Assembly (NCBI RefSeq): GCF_014635845.1
Contig: NZ_BMDP01000003.1
Coordinates: 310,001 to 374,000, forward strand
Direction: 5' to 3'
Length of the DNA: 64,000 nt
Source of the DNA: Oxalicibacterium solurbis
GTDB lineage: Bacteria; Pseudomonadota; Gammaproteobacteria; Burkholderiales; Burkholderiaceae_D
This document shows positions 30,626-39,514 of the stretch, piece by piece. The notes below the pieces were generated by a model. The model saw only the letters and a program-made list of their open reading frames with translations. It did not search any database and had not been told where the DNA came from. How positions within the stretch are numbered: the stretch's first letter is position 1; each line of letters opens with the position of its first letter. A program made the translations under genes and the position numbers.

Positions 30626-32635
30626 TTAACGTTTCTTCGAAGATTTACCGGGAGCAGGAGCAACCGGTTTCTCGGCAGCCTGATGCAATAATTCACGGCA
30701 TTTGTTTTCTTCCTCGGAACCGACATTGATCAATGGCAGCAAGGAAGTAATCGGTGCCAGCACACCCAGGACTACTGCACCCCCCGCTTTCGCAGCCAAT
30801 ACGCCTTTATCCACATCGACATCCGGATTCTTCAAGGTCCCTCGTACATAAAGCGGTGCACGCAAGGACACGATACGCACTCCCTTGCTTACCGGCCGGA
30901 TTGTCAGATCCGGTTTTTCCTTCGCAAGATCGATCGTTCCGTCGATATGAATGACAGCATCGCTGGTATCGAGAATCATCGTACGTGTTTGCACCAGACC
31001 GTTGGTTACGCCCAGATCCGTCGCCATGCAATTGAGCTCCACCTGTTTGTCACCAAACAGCTTCGAGATCACCACGTTGCCGATATTCAAACCGATCTGT
31101 TCCAGCAGCAGCTTGCTTATCGTTCCTTCACTGATCAATGCCTTGATTTCACCGTTGGACGATCCAAGGAAGGTTGCAATCGAATCGCCGGTCGCGGACA
31201 ACGAGGTATCGCCGTTGATTTCGCCGAGGCTGGCCTGCATCGTCGGTATCGTTGGAAACATTTCTTTCAATTTCAGCTTGCGCACCGAAATTTTTGCTTC
31301 TGCCTTGATCACAGGCTGGCGTCCATCCATTTTGATGTTCGCGATCAGATTGCCTCCCGCAATGCCGAAATTCAGCGGTGTCAATGTGACGACGCTATCC
31401 TGCAGTTTCAGATGCGTATTCAGATTCTCGATCGGAAGCGTCGCATCACGCACGATCTTGCGGCCGGTGATATTGACGTCCGCATCCATGCTTCCCCAGC
31501 GATCGGTCGTGAATTTCTCCACCGGCAGCAGCTTGTCTTCCGGCTGTACGGCAGCGACACCACGCTCACGCTTGCTCGCATTCGAATCGGCACCGATGAT
31601 CGGGCCCAGATCGCTCAGCTGCAGCAGATTGGAGACGACGGTCCCTGACAGCAGAGGACGCGGCTGCTTGCCTTCATAGGTCAAGGTACCGGACAAATCG
31701 CTGTCGCCCAGCTTGCCGCTGAATTTGTCGTAGGTCCATTTGCCGCCTGCTTCATTGAGGACACCTGTCAGATGTCCTTCAGTCGCAAATGGCGGCGTTT
31801 TCGGCAACGTGATACCGGTCAGCGGATAAAGATCCGCCATGCTGGCACCGGAAAGTTTCAGGCGCATATCCACTGCAGCCAGCGCCTGTGGCTTCGTCAC
31901 CGTGCCGTTGACGCTGATCGACGTCTTGCCGACATTCAGCCTTGCCTGCAGCGGAAAAGGTTTTTTCTCGTTTCGCAAGGCAAGCAAGGCACCGGCCTTG
32001 CCATCACCGCTGATGCGCGCATTGTTGAACGAGCCCGATACCTTCCATTCCATCGCATACTCGTTTTTATCGCTTATCGGAATCGATGCGATCTCGGCTT
32101 TTGCATCGATATGCTTGACTGCGTCCTTCAGCGAAACCTCGCCGTTGTGAAGCAGCAGATGCTGAAGATCCAGTGTCCATGTGGAAGGCGACGTATCGTC
32201 GCTCTTGAAGGTCCAGTTGTTGCGACCGTCCGCGATGCGCTCCAGCACCAGTTTGGTGTCGTCCAGCTGCAGCGTGGGAATGACGATGTCCCTCGACAGC
32301 AAGGGAATTGGGTTGACGGAAAATGTGATGTGGCCGATTTCAGCCATGTTGCGATCCAGCCTGGACCAGTCGGGATTACCCATCGTGACGTTGTAGGCGC
32401 TGAGTCGCGGCGCCGGCAACCAGTCATGCCATGTGCCGCTATCGGCCTGCGTGCGTTCCCATGTCAGCGAAAGATCGCCGTTGATCGCAAACGGTCTGCC
32501 GGTCGCTTCGCTGACGCGCTCATTGATCCAGGGCTTCGCCCTGTTCCAATCGAAGGTGAGCAGCAGGATCAGACAAAGCGCAAGCAGCACTAGCAGCGTG
32601 AGCGCGCTCCACCATATTATTTTTCGTGTCCGCAT
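30626..32635 (-). CDS. AsmA family protein
   Basis: 669 residues. One N-terminal membrane helix (about residues 9-28, IIWWSALTLLVLLALCLILLL) is followed by a long repetitive beta-rich region, with the AsmA segments GRPFAINGDLSLTW near the start and LVQTRTMILDTSDAVIHIDGTIDLAKEKPDLTIRP toward the end. AsmA-like proteins are envelope proteins implicated in lipid transport between membranes. The last residues are a Lys-Arg-rich tail. Confidence 0.88.
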   Translation of the reverse strand: MRTRKIIWWSALTLLVLLALCLILLLTFDWNRAKPWINERVSEATGRPFAINGDLSLTWERTQADSGTWHDWLPAPRLSAYNVTMGNPDWSRLDRNMAEIGHITFSVNPIPLLSRDIVIPTLQLDDTKLVLERIADGRNNWTFKSDDTSPSTWTLDLQHLLLHNGEVSLKDAVKHIDAKAEIASIPISDKNEYAMEWKVSGSFNNARISGDGKAGALLALRNEKKPFPLQARLNVGKTSISVNGTVTKPQALAAVDMRLKLSGASMADLYPLTGITLPKTPPFATEGHLTGVLNEAGGKWTYDKFSGKLGDSDLSGTLTYEGKQPRPLLSGTVVSNLLQLSDLGPIIGADSNASKRERGVAAVQPEDKLLPVEKFTTDRWGSMDADVNITGRKIVRDATLPIENLNTHLKLQDSVVTLTPLNFGIAGGNLIANIKMDGRQPVIKAEAKISVRKLKLKEMFPTIPTMQASLGEINGDTSLSATGDSIATFLGSSNGEIKALISEGTISKLLLEQIGLNIGNVVISKLFGDKQVELNCMATDLGVTNGLVQTRTMILDTSDAVIHIDGTIDLAKEKPDLTIRPVSKGVRIVSLRAPLYVRGTLKNPDVDVDKGVLAAKAGGAVVLGVLAPITSLLPLINVGSEEENKCRELLHQAAEKPVAPAPGKSSKKR

Positions 32636-32770
32636 CGGAGCCCCCGATCAGTGAGGATGAAAATAGGACTCCGGGACCAGGGGCGAGTTCAAGCGGGTTC
32701 AGCGGTGCTGTGTGCGGGATCGCACATAGAATCGCACACAGATCATGTGTATGAATGCGGCAGGCAAATA

Positions 32771-32796
32771 AAAAGCCTCGACCAGGCGAGGCTTTT
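32771..32796. terminator. Intrinsic terminator after the LysR gene
   Basis: Perfect 10-bp stem with ACCAGG loop, A-run on one side and T-run on the other. It ends the minus-strand LysR gene and could work in both directions. Confidence 0.82.
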
Positions 32797-32864
32797 GTCG
32801 TCGCGGCAAATCGGATGGCCGCTGTAAATTGCTGCTGCGATGAATGCTGTAACCGACGCTGCAA

Positions 32865-33824
32865 TCAACGCCGTTTCTTGAAGGGACCGATACCTTCTTC
32901 GGTACTGGCGCTCAATTGTTCGCGCAGCCATTTGTGGGCGGGATTACGCGCATCGCGCTCATGCCACAGCATGTCGACGTGCACATCCGGCAGTTCGAAA
33001 GGCAGAGTCTTGGCGATCAATGCGTCTTCCATGCCGGTTGCCGCAATCAGGTGGCGGGGCAGCACGGTGATCAGATCGGAGCTGGCGACGACGCGGCCGG
33101 CGGTAAAGAACTGGTTCACCGTCAGCAGGATTCTTCGTTCGCGACCCAGCTCGGTCAGGGCATCGTCCATCAGGCCTTTTGCCCGGCCGGAGAAACTGAC
33201 CAACAAATGATGCGCCGCACAATAGCTATCGAGCGTCAGTTCTTCCTTGGCCAGCGGATGTCCTTTGCGCATCACGCAGACATATTCACCGGTATAGAGA
33301 CGTTCGTGGCGAATCTGCGAAATCGCCGTGTTCTGACCGCTGGCGAGCTGGGCAGCCACGCCGGGGAAAAAGCCGATCGCCAGGTCGACATCTCCGCGCA
33401 GCAGCATGGGGCGCGGCTCGCGTGTGGTCAGCGGAACCATGCGGACATTCAGGCCCGGCGCATCGCGCTCGACAGCCCTGACCAGAAACGGCAACCACAA
33501 CGCAGCAGTGGCGTCCGCCATTGCCATGCGGAAAGTAGTGTTGACGCGCGAGACATCGAAAGTGTCGGGCGTAACCGCAGCCTCCAGATCGGATAGTGCG
33601 CGCCGTACGACAGGCCACAGCTCGGCTGCCCGCGACGTCGGTTTGACGCCGTGGGCGGTACGGATGACGAGTTCGTCACCCAGGGTTTCGCGCAGGCGCC
33701 GCAGGGCGTTGGATACCGCCGGTTGCGTCATGGCCAGCAGGTTGGCGGCACGTGTGAGGTTCTGTTCCGTCATGACGGCGTCGAACACGCGCAACAGGTT
33801 CAAATCCAGGGTGAGAAAGCTCAT
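32865..33824 (-). CDS. LysR-type transcriptional regulator
   Basis: 319 residues. The winged HTH (LNLLRVFDAVMTEQNLTRAANLLAMTQPAVSNALRRLRETLGDELVIRT) and a periplasmic-binding-like effector domain are present; the layout is the NodD/PcpR-like subgroup. It is divergent from the small two-repeat protein gene, whose promoter region it shares, so control of that gene is plausible but not shown. Confidence 0.88.
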   Translation of the reverse strand: MSFLTLDLNLLRVFDAVMTEQNLTRAANLLAMTQPAVSNALRRLRETLGDELVIRTAHGVKPTSRAAELWPVVRRALSDLEAAVTPDTFDVSRVNTTFRMAMADATAALWLPFLVRAVERDAPGLNVRMVPLTTREPRPMLLRGDVDLAIGFFPGVAAQLASGQNTAISQIRHERLYTGEYVCVMRKGHPLAKEELTLDSYCAAHHLLVSFSGRAKGLMDDALTELGRERRILLTVNQFFTAGRVVASSDLITVLPRHLIAATGMEDALIAKTLPFELPDVHVDMLWHERDARNPAHKWLREQLSASTEEGIGPFKKRR

Positions 33825-33975
33825 GTTGTCTTTATCAAAAGGAGAAATTTCTGGACTCAGTCATATTCACAGTAATTATAGCTGGTATCCAAAAATGAAA
33901 TTAGATTTATATCTCTGCAGTCCCTATACTGCAATGCATCAACAAGGGAAACTTATACAAGGAAAGGAAATTATT

Positions 33976-34245
33976 ATGTCTACATTATCAAAAACACGTG
34001 TTTCTGCCTATGCATTGAACAGCCAGGCAAACCGTATTGCTCAAACGAATCCTGAACTCGCTGCTGCCCTGCGTATGCAAGCGGCATATGGTTCGCAACT
34101 GCCAGTCGCAAGCAAAGTTTCTACAAAGAAAGAAACTGCGCAGGTGAAGAAATCGGTCCAGTTGCTGAACAGCAAGGCCAATTCGATCGCTCAGACCCAG
34201 CCGGAACGCGCTATCGCTCTGCGCATGCAAGCAGCCTTTGCTTAA
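33976..34245 (+). CDS. Small protein with two tandem 26-residue repeats, unknown function
   Basis: 89 residues. Two copies of a motif, one at about residues 14-39 and one at 63-88, share LNS-x-AN-x-IAQT-x-PE-x-A-x-ALRMQAA, separated by a Lys-rich linker. The predicted helices are amphipathic and no signal peptide is visible. AAGGAAAGGAAA gives a strong ribosome site. I do not recognise the family. The upstream region is very AT-rich, unlike the neighbourhood, and the gene faces a LysR gene. Confidence 0.72.
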   Translation: MSTLSKTRVSAYALNSQANRIAQTNPELAAALRMQAAYGSQLPVASKVSTKKETAQVKKSVQLLNSKANSIAQTQPERAIALRMQAAFA

Positions 34246-34339
34246 CGCATGGCGAACGAATCGGTTGAATGAAAATCGATCGATCAGTTGATGTATTTGG
34301 TCTGATTGTAAATCGACCTCATAGTGCAACGGCCAAGGA

Positions 34340-34518
34340 TCGCAAAGGTCGAAATATGGCGGGATGCCAGCGATCAGTAAAAGCAGGAATTCCGTAAGCG
34401 AAGTAATTCGGGAACAAGGTTTGGCCAGATTCGGTGGCCTTTGTTCCCACCCAGTGTCTCCTCTTCCCTCTCAAGGAAGCTCAGCCCCGCGAGCCGATTA
34501 CTCTGCGGGGCTTTTTTT
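34340..34518 (+). ncRNA. Possible small RNA or structured 3' leader ending in a strong terminator
   Basis: A hairpin pairs GGGAACAAGG (34410-34419) with CCTTTGTTCCC (34438-34448, one bulge). After about 35 unstructured bases comes the stem AGCCCCGC (34483-34490) with GCGGGGCT (34505-34512) and seven T. No reading frame explains the region, which lies after the two-repeat protein gene. It may be an sRNA or that gene's 3' UTR. Confidence 0.4.
34483..34518 (+). terminator. Intrinsic terminator
   Basis: 8-bp G+C-rich stem, 14-base loop and a run of seven T. Confidence 0.85.
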
Positions 34519-34599
34519 ATCCGTAGGTGCGACTAGGAGAAATTGAGCGGCAATAAAAAAGCGCGGGAATCACCCGCGCTTTTTAACGTGTTGCCAGGT

Positions 34600-35412
34600 T
34601 TATTTTGCGGACGGGAAGAAAACCTGTTCGCCGCTGACCCGATACTCACCTATTTTCTTCTGGCCTTCAGGCGAGGTGATCCAGTCAATCAACTGCATCG
34701 CACCCTTGTAATTGATGTCCTTGTACTTGGCGGGGTTGACCGCGATGATGCCGTAGGGGTTGAACATCTTCTTGTCGCCCTCCACCATGACGGCCAGACC
34801 GGTCTTGGCGCGATATGCGCCATAGGTTGCACGATCGGTCAGCGTGTAGCCTTGCAGCTCGCCGGCCATCGTCAATACTTCACCCATGCCGAGACCTGCA
34901 GAAACATAGTTGCTGCCTTCCGGTTTGACGTTAATGGCTTTCCAGTACGATTTTTCCATTACATCCGTACCGGAATTGTCGCCGCGCGAAATAAATTTAG
35001 CTTTCTTGTCAGCGATTTTTTTCATCGACGCCAAAACATCATGGCTGCCTTTGATACCTGCAGGATCACTGACTGGGCCAACGATGATGAAATCGTTGTA
35101 CATCACGTCGCGGCGATTGACGCCATGGCCTTCCGCAATGAATTTGTCTTCCAGCGAACGGGCATGAACCAGCGTCACGTCGACGTCGCCGTTCTTTGCC
35201 AGTTCCAGCGCCTTGCCTGTACCCACTGCAATAACGTGCACTTTGGAGTTCGTTTTCGCCTCGAAGATCGGCAACAGATACGGCAGCAGGCCAGAATTAT
35301 CGGTACTCGTGGTAGTGGACAGCTTGATGACCTGCTGCGAGAAAGCTGCCGGCGCGATAAATGCCGATGCAAGCAAAGCAGCAGCAAAACGTAGAACGAT
35401 TCGACGTGTCAT
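34600..35412 (-). CDS. tupA: Tungstate-binding periplasmic protein (TupA-like)
   Basis: 270 residues with a signal peptide cleaved near AFSQ. VIKLSTTTSTDNSGLLPYLLPIFE is the TupA anion-binding start (TTTST loop), and FISRGDNSGTDVMEKSYW follows. TupA proteins bind tungstate for ABC uptake. No TupB or TupC gene is next to it; upstream on the same strand are the formate dehydrogenase genes, and modABC is 8 kb away. A molybdate- or tungstate-related role for the formate dehydrogenase is inferred from this position. Confidence 0.85.
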   Translation of the reverse strand: MTRRIVLRFAAALLASAFIAPAAFSQQVIKLSTTTSTDNSGLLPYLLPIFEAKTNSKVHVIAVGTGKALELAKNGDVDVTLVHARSLEDKFIAEGHGVNRRDVMYNDFIIVGPVSDPAGIKGSHDVLASMKKIADKKAKFISRGDNSGTDVMEKSYWKAINVKPEGSNYVSAGLGMGEVLTMAGELQGYTLTDRATYGAYRAKTGLAVMVEGDKKMFNPYGIIAVNPAKYKDINYKGAMQLIDWITSPEGQKKIGEYRVSGEQVFFPSAK

Positions 35413-35502
35413 GGATTTTTCCTCCTGATAATCATAAATAAAAAGCTGTGTGCCGGGTGGTGACGCAGCCGTTGAAATTTGGCGATCTGTTACCGATCCA
35501 AA

Positions 35503-35730
35503 TCAGATCATCTTGTGCGTGCGCACAGCCTCAAGCACGATGGGTCTCAATCCCTCGCCATCATGTTGTTCGACATGATTCATCAATGCCGTACGCATGC
35601 GCGGATCCCAGGATCTTTTCAAGTGGCCGGCAATCTCGTCCATCGATTTTCTGTGGTCCTTCATCGGTGCGAAAAAATCGCCAATCTGGTTAGCCATCGA
35701 GACCAGGTTGTCTATGTTCTTACCGCTCAT
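35503..35730 (-). CDS. fdsD: NAD-dependent formate dehydrogenase delta subunit
   Basis: 75 residues, beginning MSGKNIDNLVSMANQIGDFFAPMKDHRKSMDEIAGHLKRSWDPRMR, characteristic of FdsD. The protein supports the formate dehydrogenase complex, though its exact function is not clear. It is the last gene of the fds operon before tupA. Confidence 0.88.
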   Translation of the reverse strand: MSGKNIDNLVSMANQIGDFFAPMKDHRKSMDEIAGHLKRSWDPRMRTALMNHVEQHDGEGLRPIVLEAVRTHKMI

Positions 35731-35754
35731 TGTTTATCCCTTGCTTGATGTTTA

Positions 35755-36585
35755 TTATTTCAAACCGTCGCGAATCAGGCGATGCGATTGTGCATAAACG
35801 ACGTGGCTTTGATCGCGAACGAAACCGATCAGGGTCACGTTTGCTTCCTCGGCCAGCCGGATCGCCAGGCTGGTCGGCGCCGAGATGGCCGCCAGAAAGC
35901 TGACGCCCATCGTCGCCGATTTCTGCACCATTTCATAGCTGGCGCGGCTGGTAATCAGCGCGGCGCCAGTGGAGAAATCCAGACGCTTCTTCGACATGGC
36001 GCCGATCAACTTGTCGAGCGCATTGTGCCGGCCGACATCCTCGCGGACCAGTTCGACCGACCCATCTGCATTCATCCACGCCGCCGCATGCGTGGCGCCG
36101 GTGTATTTCTGCAGACGTTGCATGCTGCGCATGGTCTTCATGCCGGCATGGATCTGTTCGGCGGAAAACCGTATCGTGCCGACCGTCACGCCCGGATGAC
36201 GGATGGCCTGTTCCAGCGTTTCGGCACCACACAATCCGCAACCGGTGCGTCCCGTCAGATTGCGGCGCTTGTCCTTCAACGTGACGAATCGTTCGGTGGC
36301 AATCTGCATCTGTACCTGGATGCCGTCGCAGCTGGATATGACTTCGCAATCGTACAGTTCGGATCTGTCGTTCAGTATGCCTTCACTAAGAGAGAAGCCC
36401 AGCGCAAAGTCTTCCAGATCGTAAGGAGAAGCCATCATCACGGCATGCGAAATGCCGTTGTACTCCAGTGCGACCGGGATTTCCTCTGCAACGTCGTCCT
36501 CACAGACGACCCGCCGGTCCGCATCCCATTTTTCAACGGAGACGCGAACCAGCGCACTGCGTTCGTCATCGGTAAAGGCATTCAT
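35755..36585 (-). CDS. fdhD: Formate dehydrogenase sulfurtransferase
   Basis: About 276 residues. The Cys pair for sulfur transfer is visible as TGRTGCGLCGAET (C-x-x-C), and the C-terminal half carries the cofactor-binding repeats. FdhD passes sulfur from IscS to the molybdenum cofactor of formate dehydrogenase. A GTG at 36588 precedes the ATG at 36585; the ATG is preferred on spacing. Also called fdsC in fds operons. Confidence 0.92.
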   Translation of the reverse strand: MNAFTDDERSALVRVSVEKWDADRRVVCEDDVAEEIPVALEYNGISHAVMMASPYDLEDFALGFSLSEGILNDRSELYDCEVISSCDGIQVQMQIATERFVTLKDKRRNLTGRTGCGLCGAETLEQAIRHPGVTVGTIRFSAEQIHAGMKTMRSMQRLQKYTGATHAAAWMNADGSVELVREDVGRHNALDKLIGAMSKKRLDFSTGAALITSRASYEMVQKSATMGVSFLAAISAPTSLAIRLAEEANVTLIGFVRDQSHVVYAQSHRLIRDGLK

Positions 36586-36606
36586 CACGCCATTCCTGCC
36601 CAGGTA

Positions 36607-39474
36607 TTACTTCGTTGCCGCAGCTTCGCGAGGAATGAGTTTGGAACTCGCAAAACTTTCCTGCTCGGCATTGAAACGCGTATACGCACGCTGCCATTCG
36701 GACGGCTGGCTGACTGGCGTGACCTGAACCGCAGTGACCTTGTATTCAGGGCAGTTGGTCGCCCAGTCGGACGAACTGGTCGTGATCACGTTCGCACCCG
36801 ATTCCGGGAAGTGGAACGTGGTGTACACGACGCCCGGCTGAATGCGATCGGTCACTTCGGCGCGCAGCACGGACTGGCCGGCACGCGACGTGATGCCAAC
36901 CCAGTCATCCTGCTTGATGCCGCGTTCCGCTGCGTCGTCCGGATGGATTTCCAGGCGGTCTTCGCTATGCCACATGTTGTTGAACGTACGACGGGTCTGA
37001 GCGCCGACGTTGTACTGCGACAGGATACGGCCGGTCGTCAGGATGAACGGGAAATCCTTGCTGGTGCGTTCACCCGAACCGTAGTACTTGGTCAGGATGA
37101 AACGACCCTTGCCGCGGACGAATTCGTCGATGTGCATCGTCGGCGTGCCTTCCGGCGCTTCGGCGTTGCATGGCCACTGGATGCTGCCACCCAGTTCGTC
37201 GATACGCTTGAAGCTGACGCCGGTAAAGGTCGGCGTCAACGCTGCAATCTCGTCCATGATTTCACGCGGATGCGTGTAATTCATCGGATAACCGAGCGCG
37301 TTCGACAGCATCTGCGTGACTTCCCAGTCGCCATAACCGGATTTCGGCGGCATCACTTTGCGCACGCGCGAGATACGGCGCTCTGCGTTGGTGAAGGTGC
37401 CGTCTTTTTCCAGGAACGACGAACCGGGCAGGAATACATGTGCGTACTTTGCGGTTTCGTTCAGGAAGATGTCCTGAACGATGATGCATTCCATTGCTTC
37501 CAGCGCAGCGGTAACGTGTTGCGTGTTCGGGTCGGACTGAACAATGTCTTCACCTTCGCAGTACAGGCCCATGAAGGTCCCTTCCATCGCTGCGTCGAAC
37601 ATGTTCGGAATACGTAGGCCTGGCTCCGGGTCCAGCTTGACGTTCCATGCTGCTTCGAATTCAGAGCGAGCAGTGGTGTCGGACACGTGGCGGTAGCCCG
37701 GCAATTCGTGCGGGAAGGAGCCCATGTCGCAGGAACCTTGCACGTTGTTCTGACCGCGCAACGGATTGACGCCGACGCCTTCACGACCGATGTTGCCGGT
37801 TGCCATCGCAAGGTTGGCGATGCCGATAACGGCCGTCGAGCCTTGTGCATGCTCGGTCACGCCCAGGCCGTAGTAGATCGAGCCGTTTTTCGCTTTGGCG
37901 TACAGACGTGCTGCACCGCGAATATCTCCAGCCGACACGCCAACGATCGGTGCCATTGCTTCCGGCGAGTTTTCCGGCAGCGAAACGAACTCCATCCATT
38001 CCTGGAAGGAATCCCATTCGCAGCGTTCGCGGATGAATTCTTCCTTGTACAGTTTTTCGGTAACGATCACGTGTGCCAGTGCATTGACGACACCGACGTT
38101 GCCGCCCGGTTTCAGCTTCAGGTGATAATCGGCCTTGATGTGCGCCGATTTGACCATTTCGGTTTCACGCGGATCGACCACAATCAGATTGGCGCCCTGA
38201 CGCAGGCGGCGTTTCATCATCGACGCAAACACCGGGTGACCGGAAGCCGGGTTGGCGCCGATGATCAGGATGCAGTCCGATTTCATCACGGACTCGAAAG
38301 TCTGCGTGCCGGCGGATTCGCCCATCGTGACTTTCAAGCCATAGCCGGTCGGCGAGTGGCAGACACGAGCGCAGGTATCGACGTTGTTGTTGCCGAATGC
38401 TGCACGCACCAGCTTCTGCACCAGATAGCCTTCTTCGTTCGTGCAGCGCGACGACACCAGGCCGCCGACGGAACCACGACCGTATTTGGCCTGGATGCGC
38501 TTGATTTCGGAAGCGGCGTAGTTGATCGCTTCTTCCCACGATACTTCCTGCCACGGATCCGAGATTTTCTTGCGGATCATCGGTTTCAGCATGCGGTCCT
38601 TGTGTGTTGCGTAACCCCATGCGAAACGACCCTTGACGCAGGCATGGCCCTGGTTGGCACCGCCGTCCGGGTTCGGGAGCATACGCACGACTTCGTTGCC
38701 CTTCATTTCGGCACGGAACGAGCAGCCCACGCCGCAGTATGCGCAGGTGGTGATCTTGCTGTGCTCGGCTTGGCCCATCATGATGACGGTCTTCTCGGTC
38801 AGCGTAGCGGTCGGGCAGGCATCGACGCAGGCGCCGCAGGAGACGCACTCGGAGTCGATGAAGTCTTCGTACTGGCTCGGCGACACGCGCGAATCGAAAC
38901 CGCGACTGTCGATCGTCAGGGCGAAAGTACCTTGCGTTTCTTCACAGGCACGTACGCAGCGATTGCAGACGATGCACTTGGAAGGATCGTAAGTGAAGTA
39001 CGGGTTGGATTCGTCCTTCTCCATCTTCAGATGGTTTTCACCGTCGTAGCCGTAGCGCACGTCGCGCAGGCCGACGACGCCGGCCATGTCCTGCAGTTCG
39101 CAGTTGCCGTTGGCCGGGCAGGTCAGGCAGTCCAGCGGGTGGTCGGAGATATACAGCTCCATGACGCCGCGGCGGATGTCTGCCAGTTTCGGGGTTTGCG
39201 TGCGCACCTTCATGCCGGCTTCGGCCGGTGTCGTGCACGATGCCGGGTAGCCACGGCGGCCGTCGATCTCGACCAGGCACAGGCGGCAGGAACCGAAGGA
39301 TTCCAGGCTTTCGGTTGCGCACAGTTTCGGCACGTTGATGCCGGCTTCTGCAGCTGCGCGCATGACGGAAGTACCTTGCGGCACGGAGATGGTTTTACCA
39401 TCAATTTCCAGCGTGACCAGATTTTCGGATGCGCGCTTCGGCGTACCGTAATCGATGCCATTCAATAAGTTCAT
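36607..39474 (-). CDS. fdsA: NAD-dependent formate dehydrogenase alpha subunit (Mo/W enzyme)
   Basis: 955 residues: an N-terminal 2Fe-2S ferredoxin part (CATESLESFGSCRLCLVEIDGRR), NuoG-like His/Cys cluster (DHPLDCLTCPANGNCEL), two 4Fe-4S clusters (CIVCNRCVRACEE, CVSCGACVDACPT), then a 4Fe-4S cluster (CAYCGVGCSF) and the bis-MGD domain with the metal-ligand Cys in DTCARVCHSPTGYGL. It oxidises formate to CO2. A Cys, not Sec, ligand is encoded. It follows fdsB by 40 bases. Confidence 0.96.
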   Translation of the reverse strand: MNLLNGIDYGTPKRASENLVTLEIDGKTISVPQGTSVMRAAAEAGINVPKLCATESLESFGSCRLCLVEIDGRRGYPASCTTPAEAGMKVRTQTPKLADIRRGVMELYISDHPLDCLTCPANGNCELQDMAGVVGLRDVRYGYDGENHLKMEKDESNPYFTYDPSKCIVCNRCVRACEETQGTFALTIDSRGFDSRVSPSQYEDFIDSECVSCGACVDACPTATLTEKTVIMMGQAEHSKITTCAYCGVGCSFRAEMKGNEVVRMLPNPDGGANQGHACVKGRFAWGYATHKDRMLKPMIRKKISDPWQEVSWEEAINYAASEIKRIQAKYGRGSVGGLVSSRCTNEEGYLVQKLVRAAFGNNNVDTCARVCHSPTGYGLKVTMGESAGTQTFESVMKSDCILIIGANPASGHPVFASMMKRRLRQGANLIVVDPRETEMVKSAHIKADYHLKLKPGGNVGVVNALAHVIVTEKLYKEEFIRERCEWDSFQEWMEFVSLPENSPEAMAPIVGVSAGDIRGAARLYAKAKNGSIYYGLGVTEHAQGSTAVIGIANLAMATGNIGREGVGVNPLRGQNNVQGSCDMGSFPHELPGYRHVSDTTARSEFEAAWNVKLDPEPGLRIPNMFDAAMEGTFMGLYCEGEDIVQSDPNTQHVTAALEAMECIIVQDIFLNETAKYAHVFLPGSSFLEKDGTFTNAERRISRVRKVMPPKSGYGDWEVTQMLSNALGYPMNYTHPREIMDEIAALTPTFTGVSFKRIDELGGSIQWPCNAEAPEGTPTMHIDEFVRGKGRFILTKYYGSGERTSKDFPFILTTGRILSQYNVGAQTRRTFNNMWHSEDRLEIHPDDAAERGIKQDDWVGITSRAGQSVLRAEVTDRIQPGVVYTTFHFPESGANVITTSSSDWATNCPEYKVTAVQVTPVSQPSEWQRAYTRFNAEQESFASSKLIPREAAATK

Positions 39475-39514
39475 GTTTCGCTCCAGTTAGCTTGCGTTGC
39501 GTTGGGCTACAGCA

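Noticed and set aside
34340-34518. 6S, 4.5S or tmRNA gene
   Set aside because: The hairpin pattern and sequence do not match those RNAs as I know them, so only an unnamed RNA candidate is given.
36607-39474. Selenocysteine formate dehydrogenase
   Set aside because: The metal-ligand position is Cys (RVCHSPT) and there is no in-frame TGA.
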